A stretch of DNA of 64,000 bases from Halomonas aestuarii. Lineage in GTDB: Bacteria > Pseudomonadota > Gammaproteobacteria > Pseudomonadales > Halomonadaceae. Every line of letters starts with the position of its first letter. Within the stretch, counting starts at the first letter, position 1. The notes under the pieces were generated by a model. That model saw only the letters and a list, made by a program, of their open reading frames with translations. It had not been told where the DNA came from and searched no databases. This document shows positions 53,857 through 62,634 of the stretch, piece after piece. Where the stretch lies: NCBI RefSeq assembly GCF_001886615.1, contig NZ_CP018139.1, forward strand, positions 1,426,001-1,490,000, in the 5' to 3' direction. The position numbers and the translations under genes are program-made.

Positions 53857-54736
53857 CGCCTGGCTGATCGCCCCCCTCGACTACGGCTTCATGCAGCGCG
53901 CCCTGGTGGCCGGGCTGGCGCTGTCGCTGGCCGCCCCGCCGCTGGGGGTCTTCCTGATGCTGCGCGGCATGAGCCTGATCGGCGACGCCATGGCCCACGC
54001 CATCCTGCCCGGGGTCGCGCTGGGCTTCCTGGCCGCCGGCTTCTCGCTGCCGATGATGAGCCTCGGCGGCATCCTCTCGGGGCTGCTGATCGCGGTGCTC
54101 GCCGGCAGCGTGTCGCAGATGACCGGCCACCGGGAGGACTCGGCCATGGCCAGCTTCTTCCTGATCTCGCTGGCCGCGGGGGTGATGCTGGTGTCGATGG
54201 GCGGCAGCAGCGTGGACCTCACCCATGTGCTGTTCGGCTCGATCCTGGCCGTCGACTCCACCGCCCTGGTGCTGATCGCCGGCATCAGCAGCCTGATCGT
54301 GGTGATCCTGGCGGTGATCTTCCGCGCCCTGGTGGTGGAGTGCCTGGACCCGCTCTTCCTGCGCGGCCAGGGCGTGCGCGGCGGCCTGATCCACGGCATC
54401 TTCCTCGGCCTGGTGGTGCTCAACCTCACCGCCGGCTTCCAGACCCTGGGCACCCTGATGGCCGTGGGCCTGATGATGCTGCCCGCCACCACGGCCCGCT
54501 TCTGGAGCCAGCGCCTGGAAGGGCTGATCGCCATCGCCATCGCCATCGCCCTGGTGTCCAGCACCGGCGGCCTGCTGATCTCCTATCACCTCAGCCTGCC
54601 CTCGGGCCCGGCGATCATCCTGCTGGCCGGTGCCGGCTACGTGCTCTCCGCCCTGTTCGGGCGCCACCACAGCCTCGCCGCTCGCCTGCGCCGCCATGCC
54701 ATGCCGCTGGGGGCGGCCGACCACGACGGCGCCTGA
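53831..54736 (+). CDS. znuB: Zinc ABC transporter permease ZnuB
   Basis: A 301-residue ABC-3 family permease with eight to nine helices. Seen are FMQRALVAGLALSLAAPPLGVFLMLRGMSLIGDAMAHAILPGVALGF (the conserved helix 2-3 block of metal permeases) and LTAGFQTLGTLMAVGLMMLPATTARFW near the C-terminal third. The start lies inside znuC, suggesting coupled translation. It forms the membrane channel of the ZnuABC importer. Confidence 0.9.
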   Translation: MLPMLALLDAWLIAPLDYGFMQRALVAGLALSLAAPPLGVFLMLRGMSLIGDAMAHAILPGVALGFLAAGFSLPMMSLGGILSGLLIAVLAGSVSQMTGHREDSAMASFFLISLAAGVMLVSMGGSSVDLTHVLFGSILAVDSTALVLIAGISSLIVVILAVIFRALVVECLDPLFLRGQGVRGGLIHGIFLGLVVLNLTAGFQTLGTLMAVGLMMLPATTARFWSQRLEGLIAIAIAIALVSSTGGLLISYHLSLPSGPAIILLAGAGYVLSALFGRHHSLAARLRRHAMPLGAADHDGA

Positions 54737-54767
54737 CCCCCACGCGAATCATCTGGAGAACCCCGCC

Positions 54768-55754
54768 ATGCGTCCTTCCCGCACCCTTGCCCGGCTCGCC
54801 GGCCTCGCCCTCCTCCTGGCCCTGCCCGCCGCCATGGCGGCCGAGCGCGTCCAGGTGGTCACCAGCTTCAGCATCCTCGCCGACATGATCGAGAACGTCG
54901 GCGGCGAGCGGGTCGAGGTGACGGCCCTGGTCGGGCCGGACAGCGATGCCCACGTCTACTCGCCGCGCCCCACGGATGCCCGGGACCTGGCCGAGGCGGA
55001 CCTGGTGGTCTTCAACGGCCTGCAGTTCGAGGGCTGGATGGAGCGGCTGATCGACGCCAGCGACTTCGACGGCCCGCTGGTGGTGGCCACCGAGGGCATC
55101 GAGGGGTCGGCGGCGATGGCCGACGGCCATGACCACGGCCACGACCACGGCCCCCTCGATCCCCACGCCTGGCAGGACCTGGGCAATGGCGAGGTCTACG
55201 TGACCAACATCCGCGACGGCCTGATCGCGGCCGACCCGGCCCATGCCGACGCCTACCGGGCCAACGCCGAACGCTACCTGGCGGACATCGAGCGCACCGA
55301 CGCCGAGCTTCGCGAGCTGCTCGGCGAGATCCCCGAGGAGACCGCGGTGATCACCGGCCACGCCTCCTTCGGCCACCTCGCCCACGCCTATGGCCTGCGC
55401 TTCCTCTCGCCCCAGGGGCTCTCCACCGCCGCCGAGCCGAGCGCGGCCGACATGGCGCGGCTGATCGACGTGATCCGCGAGCAGGACGTCCGGGCGCTGT
55501 TCCACGAGAACATGACGAGCCCCGCCATGATCGACCAGCTGGCCGAGGAGACCGACCTGCCGGTGGCCGGCACCCTGCATGCCGACGCCCTGGCGAGCGA
55601 GGGCGAGGCCAGCACCTGGCTCGGCATGATGCGCCACAACGCCCGGGTGCTGCATGACGCCCTGGCCGAGCCGGGGCAGGGCGGCGACGGCGATCAGGCG
55701 CATGATCACGGCCATGACGCCCGGGACGAGGCGCACCCCGACCACGCGCACTGA
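54768..55754 (+). CDS. znuA: Zinc ABC transporter binding protein ZnuA
   Basis: A 328-residue cluster A-I metal-binding protein with signal peptide (to AAMAA). Metal-site regions are DAHVYSPRPTD, DPHAWQDLGN, GHASFGHLAHAYGL and the late Glu/Asp in LHADALASEGE. A short His-rich loop (DGHDHGHDHGPLDPH) and a His/Asp-rich C-terminal tail (HDHGHDARDEAHPDHAH) add zinc-scavenging capacity. It is the third gene of znuCBA, with its own GGAG site. A strong terminator follows 50 bp later. Confidence 0.92.
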   Translation: MRPSRTLARLAGLALLLALPAAMAAERVQVVTSFSILADMIENVGGERVEVTALVGPDSDAHVYSPRPTDARDLAEADLVVFNGLQFEGWMERLIDASDFDGPLVVATEGIEGSAAMADGHDHGHDHGPLDPHAWQDLGNGEVYVTNIRDGLIAADPAHADAYRANAERYLADIERTDAELRELLGEIPEETAVITGHASFGHLAHAYGLRFLSPQGLSTAAEPSAADMARLIDVIREQDVRALFHENMTSPAMIDQLAEETDLPVAGTLHADALASEGEASTWLGMMRHNARVLHDALAEPGQGGDGDQAHDHGHDARDEAHPDHAH

Positions 55755-55802
55755 GCCCCCCGGCCCGCACGATCCCGGCGCGTCCGCCGGCTCCCCTCCG
55801 AC

Positions 55803-55833
55803 ACGGGCGCCACCTACGGGTGGCGCCCGTTTT
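55803..55833 (+). terminator. Intrinsic terminator of the znu cluster
   Basis: Twelve-base perfect arms with a TACG loop, followed by TTTT, form a canonical rho-independent terminator after znuA. Confidence 0.88.
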
Positions 55834-55874
55834 GTGACACCATCGAGCCATCCCTCTGTGCCAGGAGCCTCGCC

Positions 55875-56555
55875 ATGCTCGAGTTCCGCCGGGTCACCAA
55901 GGCCTATGCCACGCCCCAGGGGCCGCTCGAGGTCCTCGCCGGGGTCGACCTCGCGCTTTCGGCCGGCGAGAGCCTGGCCCTGATGGGCGAGTCGGGCAGC
56001 GGCAAGTCGACCCTGCTGCACCTGGCCGCGGGCCTCGACCTGCCCGACCGCGGCGAGGTCCTGCTGGCCGGTCAGGCGATCTCGTCGCTGGACGAGCCGG
56101 CGCGGGCGGGACGACGCCGCGAGACCCTGGGCCTGGTGTTCCAGCAGTTCCACCTGGTGCCGAGCCTCTCGGTGCTCGACAACCTGCGCCTGCAGGCGCG
56201 CCTGGCGGGCCGCGAGCGGCCCGACTGGACGGCCGAGCTGGTCGAGCGCCTGGGCCTGGCCGGACTGGAGCGGCGCTACCCCGAGCAGCTCTCCGGCGGC
56301 CAGCAACAGCGCCTGGCCATCGGCCGGGCCCTGGCGCCCCGCCCGGCCCTGCTGCTCGCCGACGAGCCCACCGGCAACCTCGACGAGGCCACCGCCGGCG
56401 AGGTGCTCGACCTGCTGCTGGCGCTGGTGCGCGACACCGGCTGCAGCCTGCTGATGGTGACCCACAGCCCCCGGGTGGCCGCGCCGCTGCAGCGCTGCCT
56501 CAAGCTCTCCCGCGGGCGGCTGGCGCCGCATCACCCGTCGGAGCGCGACGCGTGA
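55875..56555 (+). CDS. ABC ATPase of a LolD/MacB-type exporter-like system
   Basis: A 226-residue ATPase with Walker A GESGSGKST, Q-loop VFQQFHLVPSLSV, signature QLSGGQQQRLAIGRAL and Walker B LLLADEPTGNLD, the set typical of the LolD/FtsE/MacB group that works with FtsX-fold permeases. Its stop overlaps the permease start (four bases). It is the first gene of a three-gene operon ending in a lipocalin-like lipoprotein, an arrangement similar to AttEFGH-type loci. The substrate is unknown. Confidence 0.85.
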   Translation: MLEFRRVTKAYATPQGPLEVLAGVDLALSAGESLALMGESGSGKSTLLHLAAGLDLPDRGEVLLAGQAISSLDEPARAGRRRETLGLVFQQFHLVPSLSVLDNLRLQARLAGRERPDWTAELVERLGLAGLERRYPEQLSGGQQQRLAIGRALAPRPALLLADEPTGNLDEATAGEVLDLLLALVRDTGCSLLMVTHSPRVAAPLQRCLKLSRGRLAPHHPSERDA

Positions 56556-59119
56556 GCCCGACGCTGACCGCCCTGGCGACCCTGCTCTCCCACTATCGCC
56601 GCCACCCCGGCCAGCTGGCCATGCTGCTGCTGGGTCTGTGGGTGGCCGGCGCCCTGTGGAGCGGCGTGCAGGCGATCAACGCCTCGGCCCGGGACAGCTA
56701 TGCCCGGGCCGAGGCGCTCTTCACCAGCGGCCTGGACCGCCTGGAGCGCCGCGACGGCGAACCGCTGGATCGTGCGGACTTCGTGGGCCTGCGCCGCGCG
56801 GGACTGGCCGTCTCGCCGCTGCTGGAGGGCAAGGTGGTCACCGTGCAGGGGGAACGGCTGACGGTGATCGGCATCGACCCGCTGACCCTGCCCGGCGACA
56901 GTGCCTTCGCCACGGCGGGCAGCCCATCCACCTCAACCCAAGGCGAGTTGACGGCCTTCTTCACGCCGCCCTGGCAGACCCGCCTGGCGCCGGAGACCGC
57001 GGCGCGGCTGGGACGCTCGGGCGAGGCGGCCCGCGGGGCCGAGCCCGCCCTCCGCGACGGCCGGCGGCTGCCGCCGCTGGCCGTCGCCCCGGCCCTGCCG
57101 CCGGACACCCTGGTGATGGACATCGCCGCGGCGTCGCGGCTGCTCGGCCGCGGCGACCGGATCAGCCGGCTGGTGACCGAGGCGGGCACCCTGGCGACGG
57201 CCCCCGAGGGCTATCGACTGATCCGGGCCGACACCCTGGCCGACCCCGGCGAGCTCACCGCCAGCTTCCACCTCAACCTCACCGCCATGGCGCTGCTCGC
57301 GCTGATCGTCGGGCTCTTCATCGTCCAGGCGGCGCTGGGCCTGGCGCTGGAGCAGCGCCTGGGGCTGCTGCGCACCCTGCGCGCCCTGGGCGTGCCGGGC
57401 CGCACCCTGGTCGGCCTGCTGGCCCTGGAGCTCGCCCTGCTGGGGCTCGTCGGCGCCCTGGCCGGCATCGCCAGCGGCGTCTGGCTCGCCCGCGCCCTGC
57501 TGCCGGACGTGGCCGCCACCCTGCAGAGCCTCTACGGCGCCTCGGTGGGCACCGCGCTGCACCTGCCCTGGCACTATTGGCTCGGCGGGCTCGGCGTGAC
57601 CCTGGGCGGACTGCTGGTCGCCGGCAGCGGCACCCTGTGGCGAGCCGCCCGGCTCGGGGTGCTGGGGCTCGGCCAGGCCCAGGCCTGGCGCGCCGGCTTC
57701 CAGCGCCAGCTGAGGCGGCAGGCCGTCGCCGGCGCCCTCGCCGCCCTGCTGGCCCTGGCCACGGGGGCCTGGCTGGCCACCCGGCCCGCGGGCGAAGGGC
57801 TGCTGGCCGGCTTCCTGCTGGTCGCGGCCCTGATGCTGGCCTGCGCCCTCTGGCTGTCGCCGCTGCTGGCGGCGGGCCTGGCGTGGCTGGGAAGGCTCGC
57901 CCGGCACCGCCCCCTGGCCCAGTGGGCCCTGGCCGACCTCGAGCTCCAGCTGCCGAGGCTATCGCTGGCCATGATGGCGCTGCTGATCGCGCTCTCCGCC
58001 AACCTCGGGGTGGGCAGCATGGTCGGCGGCTTTCGCCTCACCTTCCTCGACTGGCTGGACCAGCGGCTGGCCGCCGACCTCTACCTGCGCCCCCCGGTCG
58101 AGCGGTTCGACGAGGTTCAGGCCTGGCTGGCCCGCCGCGACGAGGTCGCCGAGCTGCTGCCCACCGCCGGCACCGAATCGGTGCTGCTGGCGCGGGAGAC
58201 AGGGGGGCAAGAAAAGGGCGAAGGCGAGGGTGAAGGAAAGGGAGAGAGCGGTCGCCGCGCCCCGCGGCTCCCGGTCACGCTGTTCGGCATCACCCCGGGC
58301 GAGCATCTCACCCCGACCTGGCCGCTGCTGGCGACGATGGCAGGCCGGGACGCGGCCTGGGCCGCCCTGACGGCCGGCGAGGCCTTCATCAACGAGCAGC
58401 TGGCCCTCGGCCAGGGCATCGCCCCCGGCGACCGGCTCACCCTGCAGGCCCCCGGCGGCCGGGAGCGGGTGACGGTGGCCGCCATCTACCCGGACTACGG
58501 CAACCCCCGCGGCGAGGTGGTGCTGGCCACGTCCCGGCTGCGCGAGCGCTTCGCCGCCCCGCCCGGGTCCGTTGGCATCGTGCTCGCCGAGGGACAAGAG
58601 GCCGCCCCGCTCACCCGGGCGCTGACCGCCCGCTTCGATCTCGACGACGAGGCGCTGATCGACCAGCGCCGGATCAAGGCGCTCTCCACCGACATCTTCG
58701 AGCGCACCTTCGCCATCACCCGGGCCCTCAATGCCCTGACGCTGGCGGTGGCGGCCCTGGCCCTGCTCGCCAGCCTGCTGGCCCAGGCCCGGGAGCGACG
58801 CCGCCGGCTGGCGCCGCTCTGGGCACTCGGCGTGCCGCGCCGGGCACTCGCGGGCCTGCAGCTGGCCCAGTTGGGCGGGGCGGCGCTGGTGACCAGCGTG
58901 CTCGCCGTGCCGCTGGGGATCGCCATCACGACCTGCCTGGTGACGGTGATCAACGTGGCCGCCTTCGGCTGGCGCCTGCCCCTGCACGTCTTCCCCGGCG
59001 AGATCGCGCTGACCCTGGCCACCGCCCTGGTCGTGGCGCTGCTGGCGGCGGGGCTGCCGGCCCTGACGCTGTGGCGCACCCCGCCCCGGGCCCTGCTGGC
59101 CGAGGAGGAGACCACATGA
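56552..59119 (+). CDS. FtsX-like ABC permease, fused double-domain type
   Basis: An 855-residue inner-membrane protein with ten predicted helices in an N-terminal anchor, two blocks of FtsX-fold TM segments (about 250-390 and 725-850) and large periplasmic parts between. LGLLRTLRALGVPGRTLVGLLALEL and RRRRLAPLWALGVPRRALAGLQLAQ are the two equivalent coupling regions, showing an internal duplication. A low-complexity Gly/Glu/Lys segment (GGQEKGEGEGEGKGESG) near residues 550-566 interrupts the second periplasmic domain. The start is GTG at 56552. Probably no transport across the membrane proper but mechanotransmission or lipoprotein handling. Confidence 0.85.
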   Translation: MSPTLTALATLLSHYRRHPGQLAMLLLGLWVAGALWSGVQAINASARDSYARAEALFTSGLDRLERRDGEPLDRADFVGLRRAGLAVSPLLEGKVVTVQGERLTVIGIDPLTLPGDSAFATAGSPSTSTQGELTAFFTPPWQTRLAPETAARLGRSGEAARGAEPALRDGRRLPPLAVAPALPPDTLVMDIAAASRLLGRGDRISRLVTEAGTLATAPEGYRLIRADTLADPGELTASFHLNLTAMALLALIVGLFIVQAALGLALEQRLGLLRTLRALGVPGRTLVGLLALELALLGLVGALAGIASGVWLARALLPDVAATLQSLYGASVGTALHLPWHYWLGGLGVTLGGLLVAGSGTLWRAARLGVLGLGQAQAWRAGFQRQLRRQAVAGALAALLALATGAWLATRPAGEGLLAGFLLVAALMLACALWLSPLLAAGLAWLGRLARHRPLAQWALADLELQLPRLSLAMMALLIALSANLGVGSMVGGFRLTFLDWLDQRLAADLYLRPPVERFDEVQAWLARRDEVAELLPTAGTESVLLARETGGQEKGEGEGEGKGESGRRAPRLPVTLFGITPGEHLTPTWPLLATMAGRDAAWAALTAGEAFINEQLALGQGIAPGDRLTLQAPGGRERVTVAAIYPDYGNPRGEVVLATSRLRERFAAPPGSVGIVLAEGQEAAPLTRALTARFDLDDEALIDQRRIKALSTDIFERTFAITRALNALTLAVAALALLASLLAQARERRRRLAPLWALGVPRRALAGLQLAQLGGAALVTSVLAVPLGIAITTCLVTVINVAAFGWRLPLHVFPGEIALTLATALVVALLAAGLPALTLWRTPPRALLAEEETT

Positions 59120-60273
59120 GGCGAGGCATGAGGGCATGGCCATCGTGGCTGCTGGTCGCGCTGCTGGCGGGCTGCGGGGAGCCGACGCACCCTCCCCCGG
59201 CCGAGGGCTTCGCCGGGCTGGGCGCCGAGGCCGGCGGTTTCGTGCCGGCCGCCCCGGGCACGGCGCTGCGCTTCCCCGAGGATCACGGCGCCCATCCCGA
59301 CTACCGGCTGGAGTGGTGGTACCTCACCGCCAACCTCGAGGACGCGGGCGGGGAGCCACTGGGCGTGCAGTGGACGCTGTTCCGCCAGGCCCAGCGGCCC
59401 CCCGACGAACGAGCGGAATCGCCCGGCCCCTGGTCCGTCGACCAGCTGTGGATGGCCCACATGGCGGTCTCCCGGGGGGCCATCCACCGGGTCGCCGAAC
59501 GCTTCGCCCGAGGCGACTCCCGCGAGGCGTCGCCCGAGCGGGACCAGGCCGGCGTCACCGCGCGGTCCTTCCGGGCCTGGCTCGACGACTGGTCGATGGA
59601 AAGCCGCGTCGAGGACCCCGCGCGGGATGCCCTGGACCGGCTGACGGTCCGCGCCGGTGCCGGGGCGGGCGATGACGCCTTCGGCTACCGGCTGACCCTG
59701 GAGGCAGAGGGCCCCCTGGTGCGCCACGGCCAGGGCGGCTTCAGCCAGAAGTCTGCCGACGGTCAGGGCTCGATCTATGTCAGCCAGCCCTTTTTCCGGG
59801 TCGCCGGCGAGGTCACCCTCGAGGGCGAGACCCGCGCTGTCACCGGCCGCGCCTGGCTCGACCGCGAGTGGAGCAGCCAGCTGCTCGGGCCGGAGCAGAC
59901 GGGCTGGGACTGGTTCTCGCTTCACCTGGCCGACGGCCACAAGCTGATGGCCTTCCGCCTGCGCGGCGGCGGCGAGGCGGGCGGCGACTACCTCTCCGGC
60001 ACCTGGATCGCGCCCGACGGCGAGGCCACGCCGCTCGAACATGACGCCCTGCGCCTGAGCCCGCTGGCGCGACAGCCGGTGGCGGGCCGCGAGATGCCGA
60101 CCCGCTGGCGGCTCCAGGTCCCGGACCGGGGGCTCGACCTGATCGTCGCGGCACCCCACGCGGAGCGCTGGATGCCCACCACGGTGAGCTACTGGGAGGG
60201 CGAGGTGCGGGTCACCGACCACGCCAGCGGCGAGCCGCGAGGAGAGGGGTATCTCGAGATGACCGGCTACTGA
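59116..60273 (+). CDS. AttH/CrtC-type lipocalin-like lipoprotein
   Basis: A 385-residue lipoprotein with lipobox LAGC (Cys20). The two-lipocalin-domain AttH/CrtC fold is indicated by FPEDHGAHPDYRLEWWYLTANLED, QWTLFRQAQRP, WMAHMAVS, RAWLDREWSSQLLGPEQTGWDWFSLHLADG and MPTTVSYWEGEVRVTD. This family includes carotenoid hydratases and VC-type export-linked proteins. The ATG overlaps the permease stop (ATGA), so it is the third partner of the ABC system. It likely handles a hydrophobic ligand in the periplasm; the ligand is unknown. Confidence 0.85.
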   Translation: MRRGMRAWPSWLLVALLAGCGEPTHPPPAEGFAGLGAEAGGFVPAAPGTALRFPEDHGAHPDYRLEWWYLTANLEDAGGEPLGVQWTLFRQAQRPPDERAESPGPWSVDQLWMAHMAVSRGAIHRVAERFARGDSREASPERDQAGVTARSFRAWLDDWSMESRVEDPARDALDRLTVRAGAGAGDDAFGYRLTLEAEGPLVRHGQGGFSQKSADGQGSIYVSQPFFRVAGEVTLEGETRAVTGRAWLDREWSSQLLGPEQTGWDWFSLHLADGHKLMAFRLRGGGEAGGDYLSGTWIAPDGEATPLEHDALRLSPLARQPVAGREMPTRWRLQVPDRGLDLIVAAPHAERWMPTTVSYWEGEVRVTDHASGEPRGEGYLEMTGY

Positions 60274-60359
60274 CTCGGGGCTCTGGCGCAGCCGCGCTGC
60301 CTACCGCGCCCCGGAGGCCAGACACCCTTCCACCGCGGCGCCCGCAGCGGCGATTGTTC

Positions 60360-60378
60360 GACATTGTCGGACAATGTC
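60360..60378. promoter_or_regulatory. Perfect 19-bp palindrome, probable enhancer site
   Basis: GACATTGTCGGACAATGTC has exact nine-base arms around a central G. It lies about 120 bp upstream of the inferred sigma-54 transcription start, the usual distance for an activator enhancer. It is the candidate binding site for the NifA-like protein encoded behind the operon. Confidence 0.6.
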
Positions 60379-60461
60379 CACCCGGCAAGACATGAGCGCA
60401 TCCGTCGTCAAACCGAAGATGACGCCACAACCCCATGAAAGATCGGGCCAACTCCAGAATC

Positions 60462-60477
60462 TGGCACCCATGATGCT
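60462..60477 (+). promoter_or_regulatory. Sigma-54 promoter of the NitT/TauT-type ABC operon
   Basis: TGGCACCCATGATGCT fits TGGCAC-N5-TTGCT with one mismatch and the correct GG/GC spacing. Transcription would start near 60489, 25 bp before the ATPase start codon. Confidence 0.7.
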
Positions 60478-60513
60478 TTAGTCGGAGTACAACATTCGAC
60501 CCGGAGCCATCAC

Positions 60514-61320
60514 ATGGGCGCATCCATTTCGCTTGACTACATCACCCACCGGTTTTCCTCCGGGGCCGCGCCTACCCTTCAGCAGATCGAGGGACGGGTC
60601 GAGCCTGGCGAACTGGTGGCGCTGATCGGGCGCAGCGGCTGCGGCAAGTCCACCCTGCTGCACATGCTGGCGGGCCTGCTGATTCCCTCGGAGGGCTGCG
60701 TCCGGATCAACGGTCACCAGGTGGCCCGCCCCAGCGCCAAGTGGAACATGATGTTCCAGAAGGCCTCGCTCTACCCCTGGATGAGTGTCGAGGAAAACGC
60801 CGCGCTCGGGCTGCTCTTCGCCGGCATGTCCAAGCGTGCCGCCGCCGAGCGCGTCGACACCCTGCTAGAGATGGTCGGTCTGGACGACAAGCGGGGCGTC
60901 AACGTCCAGAGCCTGTCGGGCGGGCAACAGCAGCGGGTCGCGCTGGCCCGATCGCTGGCCACCGACCCGGATGTCCTGCTCCTCGACGAACCCTTCTCGG
61001 CCCTGGATGCCTTCACCCGCGCGGCCCTCCAGGAGGAGGTGCCGGCGATCTGCCGTGAGCGCGGCATCACCATGGTGATCGTGACCCACGACATCGACGA
61101 GGCGGTCACCATGGCCGACCGGGTGCTGATCATGTCGCAGAACCCCGGACGGGTCGTGGAGGAGCTGGATGTCGACCTGCCCTGGCCGCGCCGGCACATG
61201 GACAACGGCTTCCAGTCGTTGCGTGAACGACTGATGCAGCGCTTCAAGACCACGGATGACAGACCGACCGGGCATTCAGCGAAGCCGGCCGGGAAAGACG
61301 GCTCCGAACACGCCGCCTGA
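60514..61320 (+). CDS. NitT/TauT-type ABC transporter ATPase
   Basis: A 268-residue ATPase of the nitrate/sulfonate/taurine group. Walker A is GRSGCGKST, Q-loop MMFQKASLYPWMSV, signature SLSGGQQQRVALARSL and Walker B VLLLDEPFSALD. A C-terminal Lys/Glu-rich extension is present. It is the first gene behind the sigma-54 promoter. It is followed by the binding protein and permease, so it forms a complete importer. The substrate is not obvious from the ATPase. Confidence 0.88.
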   Translation: MGASISLDYITHRFSSGAAPTLQQIEGRVEPGELVALIGRSGCGKSTLLHMLAGLLIPSEGCVRINGHQVARPSAKWNMMFQKASLYPWMSVEENAALGLLFAGMSKRAAAERVDTLLEMVGLDDKRGVNVQSLSGGQQQRVALARSLATDPDVLLLDEPFSALDAFTRAALQEEVPAICRERGITMVIVTHDIDEAVTMADRVLIMSQNPGRVVEELDVDLPWPRRHMDNGFQSLRERLMQRFKTTDDRPTGHSAKPAGKDGSEHAA

Positions 61321-61368
61321 TCGCCATCCCCCCTTTTCCCTGGTTCACCATCGCCACAGGCCCCCACC

Positions 61369-62634
61369 ATGAAAAAACAACATCCCGATAGCGACACGAT
61401 GTCCCCCGAGGAACTGGCATATCTTCAGAAACATGAAATGAGCCGTCGCGACTTCCTGCTCGACAGCATGGCGATGGGGGGGCTTGCCACCTCCCTCGGC
61501 CTGACGGCCAGCAGCGCCGCCTGGGCCAGCAACCTGCAGGCGCCAGAGGATGAAGTGGTACGCATCGGCTATCTGCCCATCACGGACGCCACGGTGCTGC
61601 TGGTGGCTCACGAACAGGGCTTCTTCGCGGAAGAGGGTCTAAAGAGCGAGCCGCCCACGCTGATCCGCGGCTGGTCGCCCCTGGTGGAAGGCTTCGCCGC
61701 CGGCAAGTTCAACCTGGTGCACCTGCTCAAGCCGATCCCGATCTGGATGCGCTACAACAACGGCTTCCCGGTGAAGATCATGTCCTGGGCACACCTCAAC
61801 GGCTCCGGGCTGGTGGTGGGCCGTCACACCGAGGTGGAGAGTTTCGCCGATCTCGGCGGCAAGCAGGTGGCGGTCCCCTACTGGTACTCCATGCACAACA
61901 TCGTGCTGCAGATGGGGCTCCGGCATGCCGGGCTCACGCCGGTGATCAAGGCGCAGGGTGACACGCTGGCGCCTGACGAGGTCAACCTGCAGATCCTGCC
62001 ACCGCCGGACATGCCGGCGTCGCTTGCCGCCCGCAAGATCGACGCCTTCATCGTCGCCGAGCCCTTCAACGCCGCCGGAGAAATGCTGGCAGGCGGCAAG
62101 ATGCTGCGCTTCACCGGTGACATCTGGCGAAACCACCCCTGCTGTGTGGTCTGCATGAACGAACAGCAGGTCAACGCCAAGCCGGCGTGGACCCAGAAGG
62201 TCATGAACGCCATCGTGAAGGCTCAGGACTATGCACAGCAGAACAAGCGGGAAGTCGCCCACATGCTGTCGCGGGATGGTGCCGGCTATCTGCCCATGCC
62301 GGCGGCAGTCGTCGAACGCTCCATGACGCACTATGACGACGATAGCTATGCCACGCCCGATGCCATCCAGCACGCCGACTGGGGCAGCGGCCGCATCGAT
62401 TTCCAGCCCTGGCCGTTCCCGTCGGCCACCCGGCTGATCGTCGAGGAACTGCAGCACACGCTGGTCGGCGGCGACACGAGCTTCCTGCAGGACCTCGACC
62501 CCGACTTCGTGGTCGATGACCTGGTCGACTACCGCTTCGTCAAGGCCGCGATGGAACATCACACCGGCTGGCAGCAGGCGCCGGGCTTCAATGCCGACAA
62601 TCCGTTCGCGCGTGAGGAGGTGATAAAGCTATGA
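61369..62634 (+). CDS. NrtA/SsuA-like binding protein with Tat-type signal
   Basis: A 421-residue substrate-binding protein. The N-terminal MSRRDFLLDSMAMGGLATSLGLTASSAAWA looks like a twin-arginine signal preceded by a short charged extension. The mature core starts VRIGYLPITDATVLLVAHEQGFFAEEGL, typical of NMT1/THI5-like and NrtA/CmpA binding proteins, with VPYWYSMHNIVLQMGLR and DAFIVAEPFNAAGEML as lobe segments. A WRNHPCCVVCMN Cys-rich block is conserved among NrtA/CmpA-like proteins. Nitrate, bicarbonate, cyanate or an organic N/S compound are possible ligands. The stop overlaps the permease start. Confidence 0.85.
   Translation: MKKQHPDSDTMSPEELAYLQKHEMSRRDFLLDSMAMGGLATSLGLTASSAAWASNLQAPEDEVVRIGYLPITDATVLLVAHEQGFFAEEGLKSEPPTLIRGWSPLVEGFAAGKFNLVHLLKPIPIWMRYNNGFPVKIMSWAHLNGSGLVVGRHTEVESFADLGGKQVAVPYWYSMHNIVLQMGLRHAGLTPVIKAQGDTLAPDEVNLQILPPPDMPASLAARKIDAFIVAEPFNAAGEMLAGGKMLRFTGDIWRNHPCCVVCMNEQQVNAKPAWTQKVMNAIVKAQDYAQQNKREVAHMLSRDGAGYLPMPAAVVERSMTHYDDDSYATPDAIQHADWGSGRIDFQPWPFPSATRLIVEELQHTLVGGDTSFLQDLDPDFVVDDLVDYRFVKAAMEHHTGWQQAPGFNADNPFAREEVIKL

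Noticed and set aside
60274..60513. Possible small gene between the AttH-like gene and the NitT/TauT operon
   Set aside because: No frame with a start signal spans it; the sequence is better explained by the palindrome and sigma-54 promoter.
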